Origin: Formicarius rufipectus
Taxonomy: Eukaryota; Chordata; Aves; Passeriformes; Formicariidae
Assembly (NCBI GenBank): GCA_013399695.1
Contig: VXAU01001829.1
Location: 1-64,000, forward strand
DNA length: 64,000 bases
Direction of reading: 5' to 3'
Under the pieces are notes generated by a model. The model saw nothing but the letters and a program-made list of their open reading frames with translations, ran no database searches and was not told the DNA's origin. How positions within the stretch are numbered: position 1 is the stretch's first letter; each line of letters starts with the position of its first letter. Shown here piece after piece: positions 42,656-53,289 of the stretch. A program made the position numbers and the translations under genes.

Positions 42656-42738
42656 ATGCATCTTTGAGCAAAGAATCTTATGTTATTATTAAGAAGGATG
42701 ACAAGAACTACCATTTCAACCTGTCACTGATTGAACAG
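42656..42738 (+). CDS. Candidate internal coding exon (83 bp) of an unidentified gene
   Basis: This is the only short interval in the window that looks convincingly like a vertebrate internal exon. A pyrimidine-rich acceptor (ttttatttcag) ends at 42655, with a branch-point-like aactaaa about 20 bases upstream. The exon ends in CAG directly before a GTAGGA donor at 42739. Only one frame is open: the first two bases complete a split codon and 27 whole codons follow, so the upstream intron is phase 1 and the downstream one phase 0. The peptide begins ASLSKESYVI, contains KKDDKNYHFN and ends LSLIEQ. It is hydrophilic with alternating beta-strand-like stretches. I do not recognise the protein, and no partner exon in a compatible phase was found nearby. 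The plus strand would then be the sense strand of a large gene with long introns. Chance cannot be excluded for 83 bases, but signals and frame agree well. Confidence 0.5.
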
Positions 42739-43768
42739 GTAGGAGTGGAGGAATGACACGCTTCAGGATGTTAATTCTTTCTTCATATTTATGTCAAATC
42801 AAGTTAAAAAGATACTGCAAAAATGTCTTTTCTCTGTCAGATACTGATTTGGTATGTTCCAGTAAATTAGGTCTTATTCTCTTAAATGACTTGTGTGCCC
42901 ATGAATATGAATTTCACATAGTCATTTTCAAAGGAAATGGAAAATACTATCAAACAGTTAATTTCTTTCTTATTTATTGCATTTTGTCTTACAGAAAGGG
43001 TGCAATAAAAGAAAATTTCACATTTGAGATGGATTCAAAAACATTCTCTGACAGCTGCTTTCTACACCTGTTCCAGGATGCTGGAATCTAACTACCTTAT
43101 TTACCTGAAATAGAGATATCTAAGCTTTGCTAGTCATCTTGAATTAATGAACAGAAGTAAGCCCATCTAGATGATAGTACAGATTCACTTCTTTTAGTGT
43201 CCTGTGTTAGTAGATACATCTACCCCTGGAGATATATATTTATCTGAAGTGACCACAAAGAAAGTATAAACTGATTTATTTGAATTTAAATGCTTAGCTA
43301 TTAGACATTAGAATTTCAGTGGGATGAACTTCATTTTGTGTGAGATGAAAAATAAAAAACAAAATGAGAAAAAGATATGAAACCACCTAATTTGTAATTG
43401 TTAATCATATATATATATAAAATAGTGTCTATATAAACATATAAATATGTTTATATTATATATAGTTTGCAATTAAAAACTAGGGAGATACATTTATTAC
43501 TTGTTATTATTTAGGAAGGTAAATAGATTTCTTTGGCATAATTAGTCATGTTAAAGTGCAGCTACATTCTTGCAATATTCCTTACTCAAAAAAAATTTTA
43601 TGAGTGATGACATGCAGAGGAGTTTCCTAAGGTATCACACATGTCCAATACAACTGGTGGTTTTAATATATATTTTTCACACTTGCAGTTACTCACAGTT
43701 GCTCTCAGCTGGTTTACATTTTTCAATGTTCCTAGTGTGTTTACTAGGAGATATACCCTATGTTCATG
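42739..43768. other. Presumed intron after the exon candidate
   Basis: Contains a strong acceptor-like ttttgtcttacag ending at 42994. The frame that stays open after it does not match the phase left by the 42656-42738 exon. Short TA runs lie at 43410-43465. Confidence 0.35.
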
Positions 43769-44834
43769 TGTGAAACCTACCAAGATAAGACAATGTTGGA
43801 CCTCCCTTTGTACTGAGGGGGGTTGCTTCCTGAGATTGTGGGACTATGAGAGACTGACATGTCAATGGTTAATGATTCAAACAATTGGTCATTTGCAAAA
43901 CCAACAGGGTGCTTTGCTGAGGCCAGGTTTGGATCCCCCCAAAAGGGGAGGAGGAGAGTTTTTTGTGTGTGATATCCAAACCTCTGATTACCTTAACACA
44001 AAGGGCAAACCCACCACCAGAAGCTGACCATGATAAACCAACCTTTGTTTAGATTAACTGATTGAGCCCTTCAACTTATTGTTTCCCTGATAACCTGAGA
44101 CTAGTGTCTTCAATAAGCTGTTTTCTAGCCAGATAAGGGAAAAGTGATAAAAACCAAAATCTGCAGAGGTGGGATGATGTCTTCCATTATGCCACTTGCC
44201 TCTCATAAGGCACAACTGGTTCAGCTATGAAGATGTGAGAAACAGGGCCAAACAATAGTCAGATCTTAAAAGGGGCCATAAATCATCAAAGAGCCATCAA
44301 AAGAGCCATCATCATCGAAGTGTTCCCAGACTCATTTCTGAGGCACCAGACTGTGCATGATCCACAGTTGCAATAGACTGTGTAAAAGTCATCTCCTCCA
44401 GAGGAGGTACCTGGGCACTTGCACTTGAACCTGAACATATAATACTCTATCAAACTTTGTGTTTTGAGGGCTTCCCCCACCCCTGATGGATCAAGACTGT
44501 GAACAACACTGAAATTGCAACAATCAAGTCTTGTTATAAATCCATGGGTAGTGATATATTTAATCTTCACTATCTACTCTTATCCTTTATTTCTCTTTTT
44601 CTTTTCCTTATGTATTTCCTTGAGCGATAGCTTCATATTTTTATATGGATATTAACCAACATGGCTATATACCTCCATTCCACTGCATCCAAATTGTTCT
44701 AAAATAAGCCTGCTATACAGATAAATATGTAAACACCAGTTATTCAGTTCATTTCTCTCTAATCCACCCCAAAGGATCTATTATTAGAAAGAACTTCAGT
44801 TACTCTGCCTTCAGAGGTGGGTTATTATATTAAA
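43769..44834 (+). mobile_element. Probable 5' LTR of an endogenous retroelement
   Basis: The segment starts near TGTGAAACC and ends just before TGGTGTCATGAACAG, a sequence in the position and style of a retroviral primer-binding site. Its last 100 or so bases (gtaaacaccagtt...taatccacc...ggatctatt...gaacttcag...gaggtgg) recur at about 46204-46312 in the same orientation, as expected for the end of a second LTR. The element is old and no frame in it is meaningful. The left boundary is estimated from the TG start only. The call rests on the direct repeat and the primer-site-like sequence. Confidence 0.5.
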
Positions 44835-44835
44835 T

Positions 44836-44854
44836 TGGTGTCATGAACAGAATC
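44836..44854 (+). other. Primer-binding-site-like sequence after LTR
   Basis: TGGTGTCATGAACAGAATC begins one or two bases after the inferred LTR end. Retroviral primer-binding sites begin TGG and match the 3' end of a tRNA. I could not match this one with certainty to a particular tRNA. Confidence 0.35.
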
Positions 44855-46203
44855 CCTTGGATGTGGTAGTAGGATCAGTGTGATTGAAAGTTGTTGCAGG
44901 GTTTTCCAGTATGACCAAGACCTACTGTAAGGTTTTCTCCTGGAGGAAGTATGGGTAGGAGGAGAAGGACATTGATCCTCTAGGGGCTAATGAGACTGAA
45001 ATAATTTTTCCTCATGGAATTGACCTAGGCACATCAGACCTGTTGAAAGATTTTCAGATGCCAGGTTTTCTCCAGGGGAAAGTCAAGTTGACCCTTAGAA
45101 GACTAAAGGGGAGAAAGAAACCTCAGTGGGTCAATGACCAAATCAAAACAAATGACCCCCAGAGTGAGTCAAACAGGGACTGACCCCTCCTGATGGAACT
45201 AAAGAGATAATGCTAACCCTTTTCCTCCCGATATGACCTCATGTTACAATCTCCTTAAATATTGCAGAAAGAACTTCAGATTCGAATATTCCCTTGAGCA
45301 GAATTAAAACTCACACAAGTTATCTGTTAGTACCAAAACCTGATTTTATTAATTGCTAAGAGATGCAAAGAGAAAGAGGCAAAAAATCAGAAAAGTTGGA
45401 AAATGCTAAGATTACTTTTAGAAGCAGAGAAAAGATACCAACAAAACCTACTGTTTTGGTGAGGTGGTTGGAGTGGGCAGGAGAAGCCATTTATGCCTTT
45501 TTTGTTTTCCCTGTCTCTGCCGTTTTTCCCAATGTTACCTCTTTAGCGACAGGGAATCTAAACAGCTGGAATGCAGGCAGGATGTGTGATTTCTCCGCTC
45601 ATACCTGTTTCAGGCTATGTTCAGCTGCATTTCCCTGGCCTCAGAAATATGGTAAGATTAGGGGGATAAGACGAATTTGCACATGGAATGCACTGGGTCT
45701 CAGTTCTCTGCAGGCTGGTAGAGTTTCAGTCCCCTGTGGCAGGCAGCAATCAGTGGTGGAGAAAAGGTGAGAGGAGTTAGGGGAGAGATTCTCAGCTGGA
45801 ACAACTAGCTTTCTGTCCTTTTCCTCTTCCCTGATTTTCCCAAAATTTGTCTGTAGTTTTATAGTGTTTCAAGGAGACTGTGAATGATCTCTTGGCATGT
45901 AGGCCTGTTCAGATGTTCAAAGAGATATGAAATCCATAAACAATAGGAAGATTTTCTGGCAGGAAAAGTCCAGTCAGAAGTTCTGGTGAGAAATTCTGGC
46001 AGGAAAAGTCCAGTGGGAAATTATGGTGAGAGCTTTTGGCAGAAAGCTGACAGAGAACATTTTGGTAGGAAGTTTGTGACAAGTAGAAAAACTATTGAGA
46101 AGGATCATTCATTATTTTGGGTTATCTGTGCGTCACACCTGAGCTCATAACTTATGGGCATGACCCACAAGCAGTGACAGATGAAATTGTAATTCTTGCT
46201 ACA
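44855..46203 (+). mobile_element. Internal region of the retroelement, interrupted by a nested insertion
   Basis: This is the interval between the LTR ending at 44834 and the partial repeat of its end at 46204-46312. It is far shorter than a complete provirus and carries no recognisable gag, pol or env frame. About 45300-46110 looks like a second, oppositely oriented LTR. The remaining 44855-45300 has gag-leader-like composition (purine-rich, many ggagaa and cccc runs) but no conserved motif that I can name. Confidence 0.35.
45300..46110 (-). mobile_element. Probable nested LTR, minus orientation
   Basis: Read on the minus strand, it has a TATA-like element (TATAAAA, plus coordinates 45857-45863) and, about 510 bases downstream, a polyadenylation signal AATAAA (45345-45350) followed by a GT-rich stretch. 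That is the usual U3-R-U5 order. In its upstream part a 40-bp unit containing ttctggcaggaaaagtccag is repeated at about 45954, 45994 and, more weakly, 46034; short tandem repeats are common in U3 enhancers. Boundaries are approximate. It lies within the plus-strand retroelement, so it would be the younger insertion. Confidence 0.38.
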
Positions 46204-46315
46204 TATATATGAAAACACCAGTCATCCAACATTGTTGCACGCTAATCCACCTCAAGGGATCTATTCTGGAGAAGAACTTCAGTCATCTTCAAAGGTGGAT
46301 CATAAAACAGATACA
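46204..46315 (+). mobile_element. Partial 3' LTR (end segment only)
   Basis: The block gaaaacaccagtcatcc...gctaatccacctcaagggatctatt...gaagaacttcagtcat...aggtggatcataaa matches 44730-44828 in order and orientation at roughly 70% by eye. Only the terminal part of the LTR is present, so the U3 side has been deleted or replaced by the nested insertion. Confidence 0.5.
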
Positions 46316-48418
46316 TAATGGCTGTGGGAGTGAATGAGTCAGCTGTGCATATGACTTAATATGGAATGTTTTGAGGAGGAACTAAAGGAAGGAAAAATGG
46401 ATTTAGGTGATTTGAGGAGGAAAGATGGAAAAATAAGGAATAAGGGAGTAAAAAGGCCTAAGTGTGTCTCAGTAGTATGCTGTTCAGGACTCTTGTCTTT
46501 ACCTGTTCAGCACAGCTGGTTTTTAAATTCCTTTCTCACTCTTTCCATGTTTTACAAAAATAGCAGCTTAGCTTTCCTATCACTTTTTACAATTAGGAGC
46601 AAACACTGCATTTTCTGTTCTTGAGATATATCAATAGTATCTTTTTCTCATGGCACTACCATGCTCTTTTCACATTTTAAAGTTCAAATATTGGTTCTGT
46701 GAAAAAAGTTTTCCAAAAATCCAGTAAAATATTGATTACTGATCTTATTTTAAAACATGTGAATATGGATGTGACTCAATTCACTCAGGTTTATTTTGAG
46801 TAGCATGTATCTCTTGAGTCATTGAGAATATGGAAATTTTGTTCAGTATACATTATAGCTTCTCAAAAATTCAAGGAAAATGATGTATCAGCTCTAAAAA
46901 ATTCCATAGTTGTTGCTGGAAGTTGTTATTGTACTTTATGATTAAAAATATTGGATGTCTTCTACATATTTGTAGTAGCCAATATCACTTCAGTACTTAT
47001 GAATAATAAATATAGGCATGATTCCAATGTTACTGGCATGAATTCATTACTATTGTTCAAATTTGAGTTCCCAACTCAGAAAGCCAATTGCAATTTCTTC
47101 TTGTGTTAAGTGAACATGTAGGGGTATGATAGGACTTTAGGCTTTTAAATTTTACAGGTATTAAGTAGAACAAATATTTGATACAAGTGAAATAATTAGT
47201 GGGCAGAAAATATGTTTATTCAATTTTTTCTTTCTACTGAAATAGCCTCCTCTTTTGCTTCTTCAACTGTCACATGGAAAGAGGAGATTTCCTTGACCCT
47301 CAATGTGGAGAGATTTCCTCAACCCTTATTGTTTGATTTGTCTGTCAGTGCCCCAGGTAAGTTGAGACCCTTGTGACCAACCAGTCTGTCAATGTCCTGT
47401 GATGGGGATCTGTCACTGAACAGCCCTGCTGGATCAGAGTGCAATTAAATTGCCCTTTTCAGAGGGCTAAGCCAACAGCATGAGGGAGACTTCTCAACTT
47501 GTTTCCCACTATTCGAGTGTGTTACCTGCTGCTGGGAACTGCTAGCACCCAGGAAGGACCACCACTAACAGTTTACAGAATGACACTCCCTTAATATAAA
47601 ATTGTGACAGGTTCAAAGATTGATGGTGATAATATCTGACTGCAAAAAACATATTTAAAGCAATATAAAGCTTTAATCCCCAATAAAGTATTAGGTGTGT
47701 GTAGGGTATGGTTCTTATCCAACAGACATCCCTGTGGGGAAGAGGGCAGGTTTAGCCTGTTGACTCATCCCCATTTTGATGGAGTCTTCCTTAATTTGCT
47801 CCCATTATCAACTTATTTTAATTCTATTTCTTTACTTTTAGGTGCAGCTTGAGTGACAGTCATAAATGCCTTTAGCACTGATTGGCGTAAAATTCTCTTG
47901 CTTTACTCTTAAAGATACAGTCAAAAAGTATAGGAAGCATGCCCAGGGAGGGAAGGTCTTGAGGGCAACTTTGGGACAGAGGTGTGTATTAGTATTACAA
48001 TTAGATTCTAATGAACCAAATTCATCTGAGGAGAGTGATTACACCAGTTGATGGCTCAGCAGCAGCAGGAGATCTCCTACTTCTTTTGATTGATAGCTGC
48101 TCTGGGTTTATCAGCTGCAAAGTACCATCGAGTTCCTCTCCCAGCGAGGCTTTCTACAGAGCCTGGATGTGGTGTCTCTACTCCGCTCCACCCTCTGTTC
48201 CATCCCCATAAGCAGGTTCTTACTATTGTATGGGGAACCATGATGGAGAATACCAACAGCATTTCATCCAGCTGCTTTTTACCATATAATTTCCACACCA
48301 TTATAACTTCTGTTAGGATCAGAATATAATTTCTTAGTTTCCTCTAATTTTTACCCCCAGACATCTTCCCACATCAACTCACTCTTTCTTTCTCCTCTCA
48401 CACTGAGTGGCTATATAA
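46316..48418. other. Mostly unassigned; holds the weak exon candidate
   Basis: 47200-48330 is compositionally mixed and may include decayed retroelement (minus-strand aataaa near 47215, plus-strand aataaag near 47692). Apart from 47246-47356 no exon is supported. Confidence 0.4.
47246..47356 (+). CDS. Weak candidate coding exon (111 bp), function unknown
   Basis: A pyrimidine-rich stretch followed by ctgaaatag forms a possible acceptor ending at 47245, and CAG|GTAAGT at 47354-47362 is a perfect donor. One frame is open for 36 codons between them, with phase 1 at both ends. The peptide includes VTWKEEISLTL and FDLSVSAP. Against a real exon, the middle holds an imperfect tandem duplication of about 27 bases (gagatttcc...), and the segment lies among sequence that looks like decayed retroelement. 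Its phase is also not directly compatible with the exon candidate at 42656-42738, so at least one more exon would be needed between them. I do not recognise the peptide. Confidence 0.22.
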
Positions 48419-48665
48419 AGTCAGAAAAAGGAAGAAAAGGAAGGAAGAAAAGGAAGGAAGAAAAGGAAGGAAGAAAAGGAAGGAAGAAAAGGAAGAAAAG
48501 GAGGAAGGAAAGGAAGGAAAGGAAGGAAAGGAANNNNNNNNNNNNNNNNNNNNNNNNNNNNNNNNNNNNNNNNNNNNNNNNNNNNNNNNNNNNNNNNNNN
48601 NNNNNNNGGAAGGAAGGAAGGAAGGAAGGAAGGAAGGAAGGAAGGAAGGAAGGAAGGAAGGAAGG
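48419..48665. repeat. (GGAA)n / (GGAAGAAAA)n purine array with assembly gap
   Basis: On the left side the units are longer (aaaaggaaggaag), on the right pure ggaa. Undetermined bases fill 48534-48607. The whole tract is purine on the plus strand. Confidence 0.97.
48534..48607. other. Assembly gap (74 undetermined bases)
   Basis: A run of n inside the GGAA array. Confidence 0.99.
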
Positions 48666-49272
48666 ATAAAGTAGGAAAATAAGAGCTTTCATCAATGCAT
48701 AAACCAGACGGTTACTACTTATACTTCAGTTAATATTGTTCATTATTTGCTTTACTAAAATATTCTTATTAGGAAATCATGACTGTCATTGTTTCTGGTT
48801 ATTGCTTGAGATATTCTAACTGTTTTTTGGATCTAACTTAAAACTCTTTATTTCTTTCTTCATCTAATGTAGCTGAGAAGGCATAGAATGCAAACTCTAT
48901 AGTTATTGCCAATGGAGAAAAAAAACACTCATGAATGAAATGATGTACTCTTAGAAAGTGAAACTCAAATAAATTATATTCATGAAAAAAGATGAAAAAA
49001 TAGCAGTGCTTGTTTAGTGATTCTAAGCAAACCCAAAGTAAATTAGCTGATTGGAGATTAAAGTTTGAATTTACAAACTGTGGGATTTACAGCCACTAAA
49101 TATTTCACATTTTTTATGGTTTGCAGCTGTGTTTAAATAAGTCTACCTAATTATATTGATGGCTGCATTGTAATCACAGGCTAATCCCATTTGCCTGCCC
49201 AAAACACAACAATGAGCTCCATTGGGTGATTAAGATTTACAAAACGGAGCTGGTTTTGTATTTATCCTAAGG

Positions 49273-49316
49273 TTTCCTTCCTTCCTTCCTTCCTTCCTTC
49301 CTTCCTTCCTTCCTTT
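49273..49316. repeat. (CTTC)n microsatellite
   Basis: About eleven units; the reverse complement of the GGAA array about 600 bases to the left. Confidence 0.97.
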
Positions 49317-50001
49317 TCTCCTAAATGTGATCAGTTTCAGAAGAATCATGCTTATGATACCTTAAACCAAATGTAAGAAAGACAGATAAGTCAATTCTTG
49401 ACACTTTCCCACAAAGACCAGACCATCTGGACACTTTGTATTTGTAACAGGTGCTTCTGGGACTTAGAGCCCAATTCTGGCCCAGATTCTGTTCTGTATG
49501 GGTGACTCTATTACTGTGTGCAACTGTGCTTTGCATTAATTGAAGGGACTCAAAAGGGCCAAGTAAAGTAATTAGTCAGTTGGTCATGCAGAAAAGAGAC
49601 TAGTGGCTTAGTGCCACTGAATGTTGAATGCACAGATGTACAACACCATCAGCTTTTGCTCTCCACAGTACTCTGCTAATCTCTGGCAGGTAGGACAAAG
49701 ATCTGTCTTAGTCCAGGTTTTCAGTCTCCTGGAAGCAACAACATAAATATTATATCCGCTTGGGAGAGAAAATCATGAGTTTGAATGACCTAAAAAAGAA
49801 GCCACATCAGCATAAAATTGTCACAATAATAAAAGTGCCAGATGGGCCAAATATGGCAATTAGGTTTTTAGGTTTCAGTCTGAGTTTTTAGATTTATACT
49901 ACAGCAACTGTCATGTGCAATAGAAGCTAAAAAATGTGTTTGACTGTGTTTTTATAAGTATATTTCTTGAATTGTGCTGTTTTTCTTTGTGTATACTTGC
50001 C

Positions 50002-50066
50002 TTTTTGTTTTGTTTAGTTTTTGTTAAGTTTTTTGTTGTTGTTTTGGGTTTTGTTTGTTTGCTTTT
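50002..50066. repeat. G/T-rich tract
   Basis: gtttt and gttgtt units. Confidence 0.85.
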
Positions 50067-50593
50067 TCTGTAGACCTAGTTATTTAAAAGTCAGAGTTTG
50101 ATCACAATTGTTAGCTAGTGTCACATGAAAGGTTAAGAATATGCCTGCTGTGCAACTCATTTCTACTGAGCAGTAAAGTGTGGGTAGTTTGGGGCATTCA
50201 AAAATAGTATAAGTGAAACTGGTTTATAGCTGACTTTTTGCCTGGCTTACAGGAGGAACTCAGATATTTTTTTCTACATCTTTGATGGATATTCTGTTTT
50301 GTTGCACATCCTCTCATAGTGGGTGTCATAAAAAGTCTGGATTATTGCATTTCACTGTATTGTGAAATTTCTAGACTAAACTTTTATTTTGAAAAAAAAA
50401 AATAATTTTTACTGCCTAATCAGAACAACCAGAATTAAGAGCTGGTAAATTGAAATCACAATTTCTTTAGGTCATTGTTTTCGCTGTTATATTAGGTCTT
50501 ATATACATTGTGCTCTTGAAAGAATCATCTGCAGTGTGCATTGCAATGATATACTCCTGTTACCTTCACTCACAGATATTCAGCTATTAGATA

Positions 50594-50960
50594 GCATCCG
50601 AAGCAGGGTAATGAAGATGCCAAAGGGCCTTAAGGGGGAAGCCGTATGAGGAGCAGCTGGGGTCACTTGGTAAGTTCAGACTGGAGAAGAGAAGACTGAG
50701 GGGAAACATCATTGCAATCTGCAACTTCCTCCTGAGGGGAAGAGAAGGGGCAGGCACTGATTTCTTCTCTGGGGTAACCAGTGATAGGACCTGAGAGAAA
50801 GGCCTGAAGTTGTGTCAGGGGAGGTTTAGGTTGGATATTAGGAAAAGGTTCTTCACCCAGAGGGTGGCTGGGTTCTGGAACAGGCTCCCCAGGGAAGTGG
50901 TCCCAGCACCAAATCTGACAGAGTTCAGGAAGCACTTTAGACAGTGCTCTCAGGTACATG
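50594..50960 (+). mobile_element. CR1 LINE, 3' fragment
   Basis: Contains agactggagaagagaagactgagggg, ggaggtttaggttggatattagg and caggctccccagggaagtgg in CR1 order. It ends early at ctctcaggtacatg, so the last 3' UTR bases are lost. It is closest to the copy at 32405-33175. Confidence 0.9.
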
Positions 50961-52732
50961 ACTATTTTAGTAATTTTGTTTCATAAATGGGAAAATAATG
51001 TTAATAATTTCTAGTGGAGCAAATAATTATTGGTATATCTAACTTCAGATTGTTTTAGTCCAGCTCTGGACTTGGTTCGTAAAATTTGCTCTTTTTGAAG
51101 CTCAGATTATCCTTTCTTTTCTGATGCAGGTTAACAAGGAAATATGGCATTATCCTTTGTCACTTGTTGAAACTGACAGTGATTTCCTACTATTTATATT
51201 CCTAAATTCTAAAAGGAAGTGGCCTAAATGTCAAAATAACCAGTGTTACTTTAAACTTTACATTTTAAAATTAAAACAACTACAATAGGTACTGACTTAT
51301 GTTGACTCCATTTTTCTAATTACTATGACCTTTTTAAGGGGCAGAAGAAAAGATTAACTGAGCTGTAATGTTCAGACATATATTGGTGATAAGCATGAAA
51401 GAAATAAGATTTAAATTGTTCCTGAAGAGTTAAAATGAGGTAAAAAGACAGGGAAAGATACATGAACCCAAGATACTGATCTCATTTGATATTATACATT
51501 TCAGTGTTACTTGTCTGGATTGCCTATTTAATTTGCATGAGCAGGCAGAAGAATCAAATATCCTGGTAAAAGGATTCAGAGGGCTGATCATCCTGTAAAA
51601 TTTTCACTGGGAATTGTGTATATTCATCTCCTGGGATTACTGAGCATTTTACAAGTCATATTTCAGTCCCCTACCTAATTAACATACAGAACAGAGCTAA
51701 GAGACAGTATAAAGAGATGATGTGGTGTGTGCAATGATTTAAACAGAATTATTAAATCTCATTGCAAGCTCACTGGACTTTTTTTAATATCCTGAGCACA
51801 CAGTGTATTATTAAAAAAATCCCCATGTATCAGTTGCTTTGATCAGATAACAAATATTGGAAACAAATTTATACTTTAGTTGGTGTGCCCCCCAAAACTC
51901 ATAAAGAGTAGACCAGTTACCTGTGTAATCTAAGATGCTCATGTGTCTGAAATAATTCATTGTGTTTTTCAAACAAAACAAAGTGGTTACCATAAGATGT
52001 ATCAATCTTGTTTCAGTTGGAAAAAAACAAACAACAAAGTATGCCACCTGGAAGGTAATGAAGACTGCAGGCACCTTACCTTAATGTTATTTTATGATTT
52101 AATTCTCATTTGTTCATTTGCTAAATTTACTCCAACATTTTTAATTTCAAATAATAATCCTATGTAATTTGTATGTTACAAAGACCATATATTACTTCAT
52201 CTATGGAATTTCTGTAATTTAGAAATAAGTCCAAATAGTTACTCCAAATTTGTGCTGAGGTAGCTAAGAGTAAAAACTCACGCTCAGAATCTATGTAAGA
52301 AAATATTTCATGGCAGCTATCAATATCAATGACAAAAAGAAAAACACCCCAGCATTTAACCAGCTGGGAAATAATGTTTAGACTGAAAATAACGAATGGA
52401 GAAACGTGAAAAAAGTATTGATGAAAACAAAGACTGACTTGCTAGAGAATTGTAACCCCACAAATCCTTATAATTCCCTTCAGATGAACACAGCTCTTGA
52501 TCACCGGTGCCATTCATTTGCTGTGTCACTGCTGCTATGCCTTTTGAAATTACATCATTGAGGTTAACCTCACCTGACAGATCTACAATGAGCTGCCAGA
52601 TGGCAAACTGATTCAAGGAATTCACGGATAACACTACAGTAACTACTGTATGATTACCTTAATTTATCATAATTTTTCTGCTGGATATTAGATATGTATA
52701 GCTTCTCTGAACATCTAGAAATTTCTTCATGT

Positions 52733-52792
52733 TGTATATATATATACACACACACATATATGTGTATGTATTTGGCTGTATATATAAATTGT
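52733..52792. repeat. (TA)n/(CA)n tract
   Basis: tatatata, then cacacaca, then tatatgtgtatg; alternating purine-pyrimidine throughout. Confidence 0.9.
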
Positions 52793-53038
52793 ATGATTGA
52801 CTGTCATAGTAGCTAATTTTTATTGTTTCCTAGTAAACACTAGGCATATATCCAAAACATGCCTGATGTTACAGTATTGTCCTTTATATTGAAATTAAAC
52901 TTTGAAAAATCCTACTTAGCTTGTAGTTTCACTCCAATCTAAAAGGTACAACATTGTCCTAGCAGGGTAAAATAAGGAATAAACAACAATAAAAAGTATT
53001 CAATGGCACCTTGTCTCAGTTATATATTCAAGTTATTC

Positions 53039-53062
53039 ATATATATATATATATATATATAT
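53039..53062. repeat. (TA)n microsatellite
   Basis: About twelve perfect dinucleotides. Confidence 0.95.
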
Positions 53063-53289
53063 TCAAGGAAGATAACCAAAGTTTTTAAATTCTAAAAGGA
53101 ATTAACCTTCTTTTCTTTCTTCAGTATGATTAACTTCACCTTGTGAATTTTAGTTTTTTGTATATACTTTGCACATGTAAAAATAGTTAGTGTTTGTCAA
53201 ATGTCAATATTAATTTACCATTATCTTAATCTTGGATTTAGTACTATATTCATATATTTCCTTATATGTTATTCATGGACATCCATTCT

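Larger units (their letters stand above)
50961..53289. other. No gene seen
   Basis: AT-rich with TA/CA tracts; nothing else recognised. Confidence 0.6.

Noticed and set aside
42995..43091. Open frame after acceptor ttttgtcttacag as the next exon after 42656-42738
   Set aside because: Its open frame is in the wrong phase; the correct phase stops after ten codons, and no donor follows.
44286..44570. Cysteine-rich 94-codon minus-strand frame
   Set aside because: Lies within the plus-strand LTR and has no recognisable domain.
48411..48695. Open frame of repeating LPSF residues, minus strand
   Set aside because: Translation of the GGAA array and its gap.
49669..49689. 21-bp microexon between ccacag and gtagga
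   Set aside because: Too short to distinguish from chance without transcript data.
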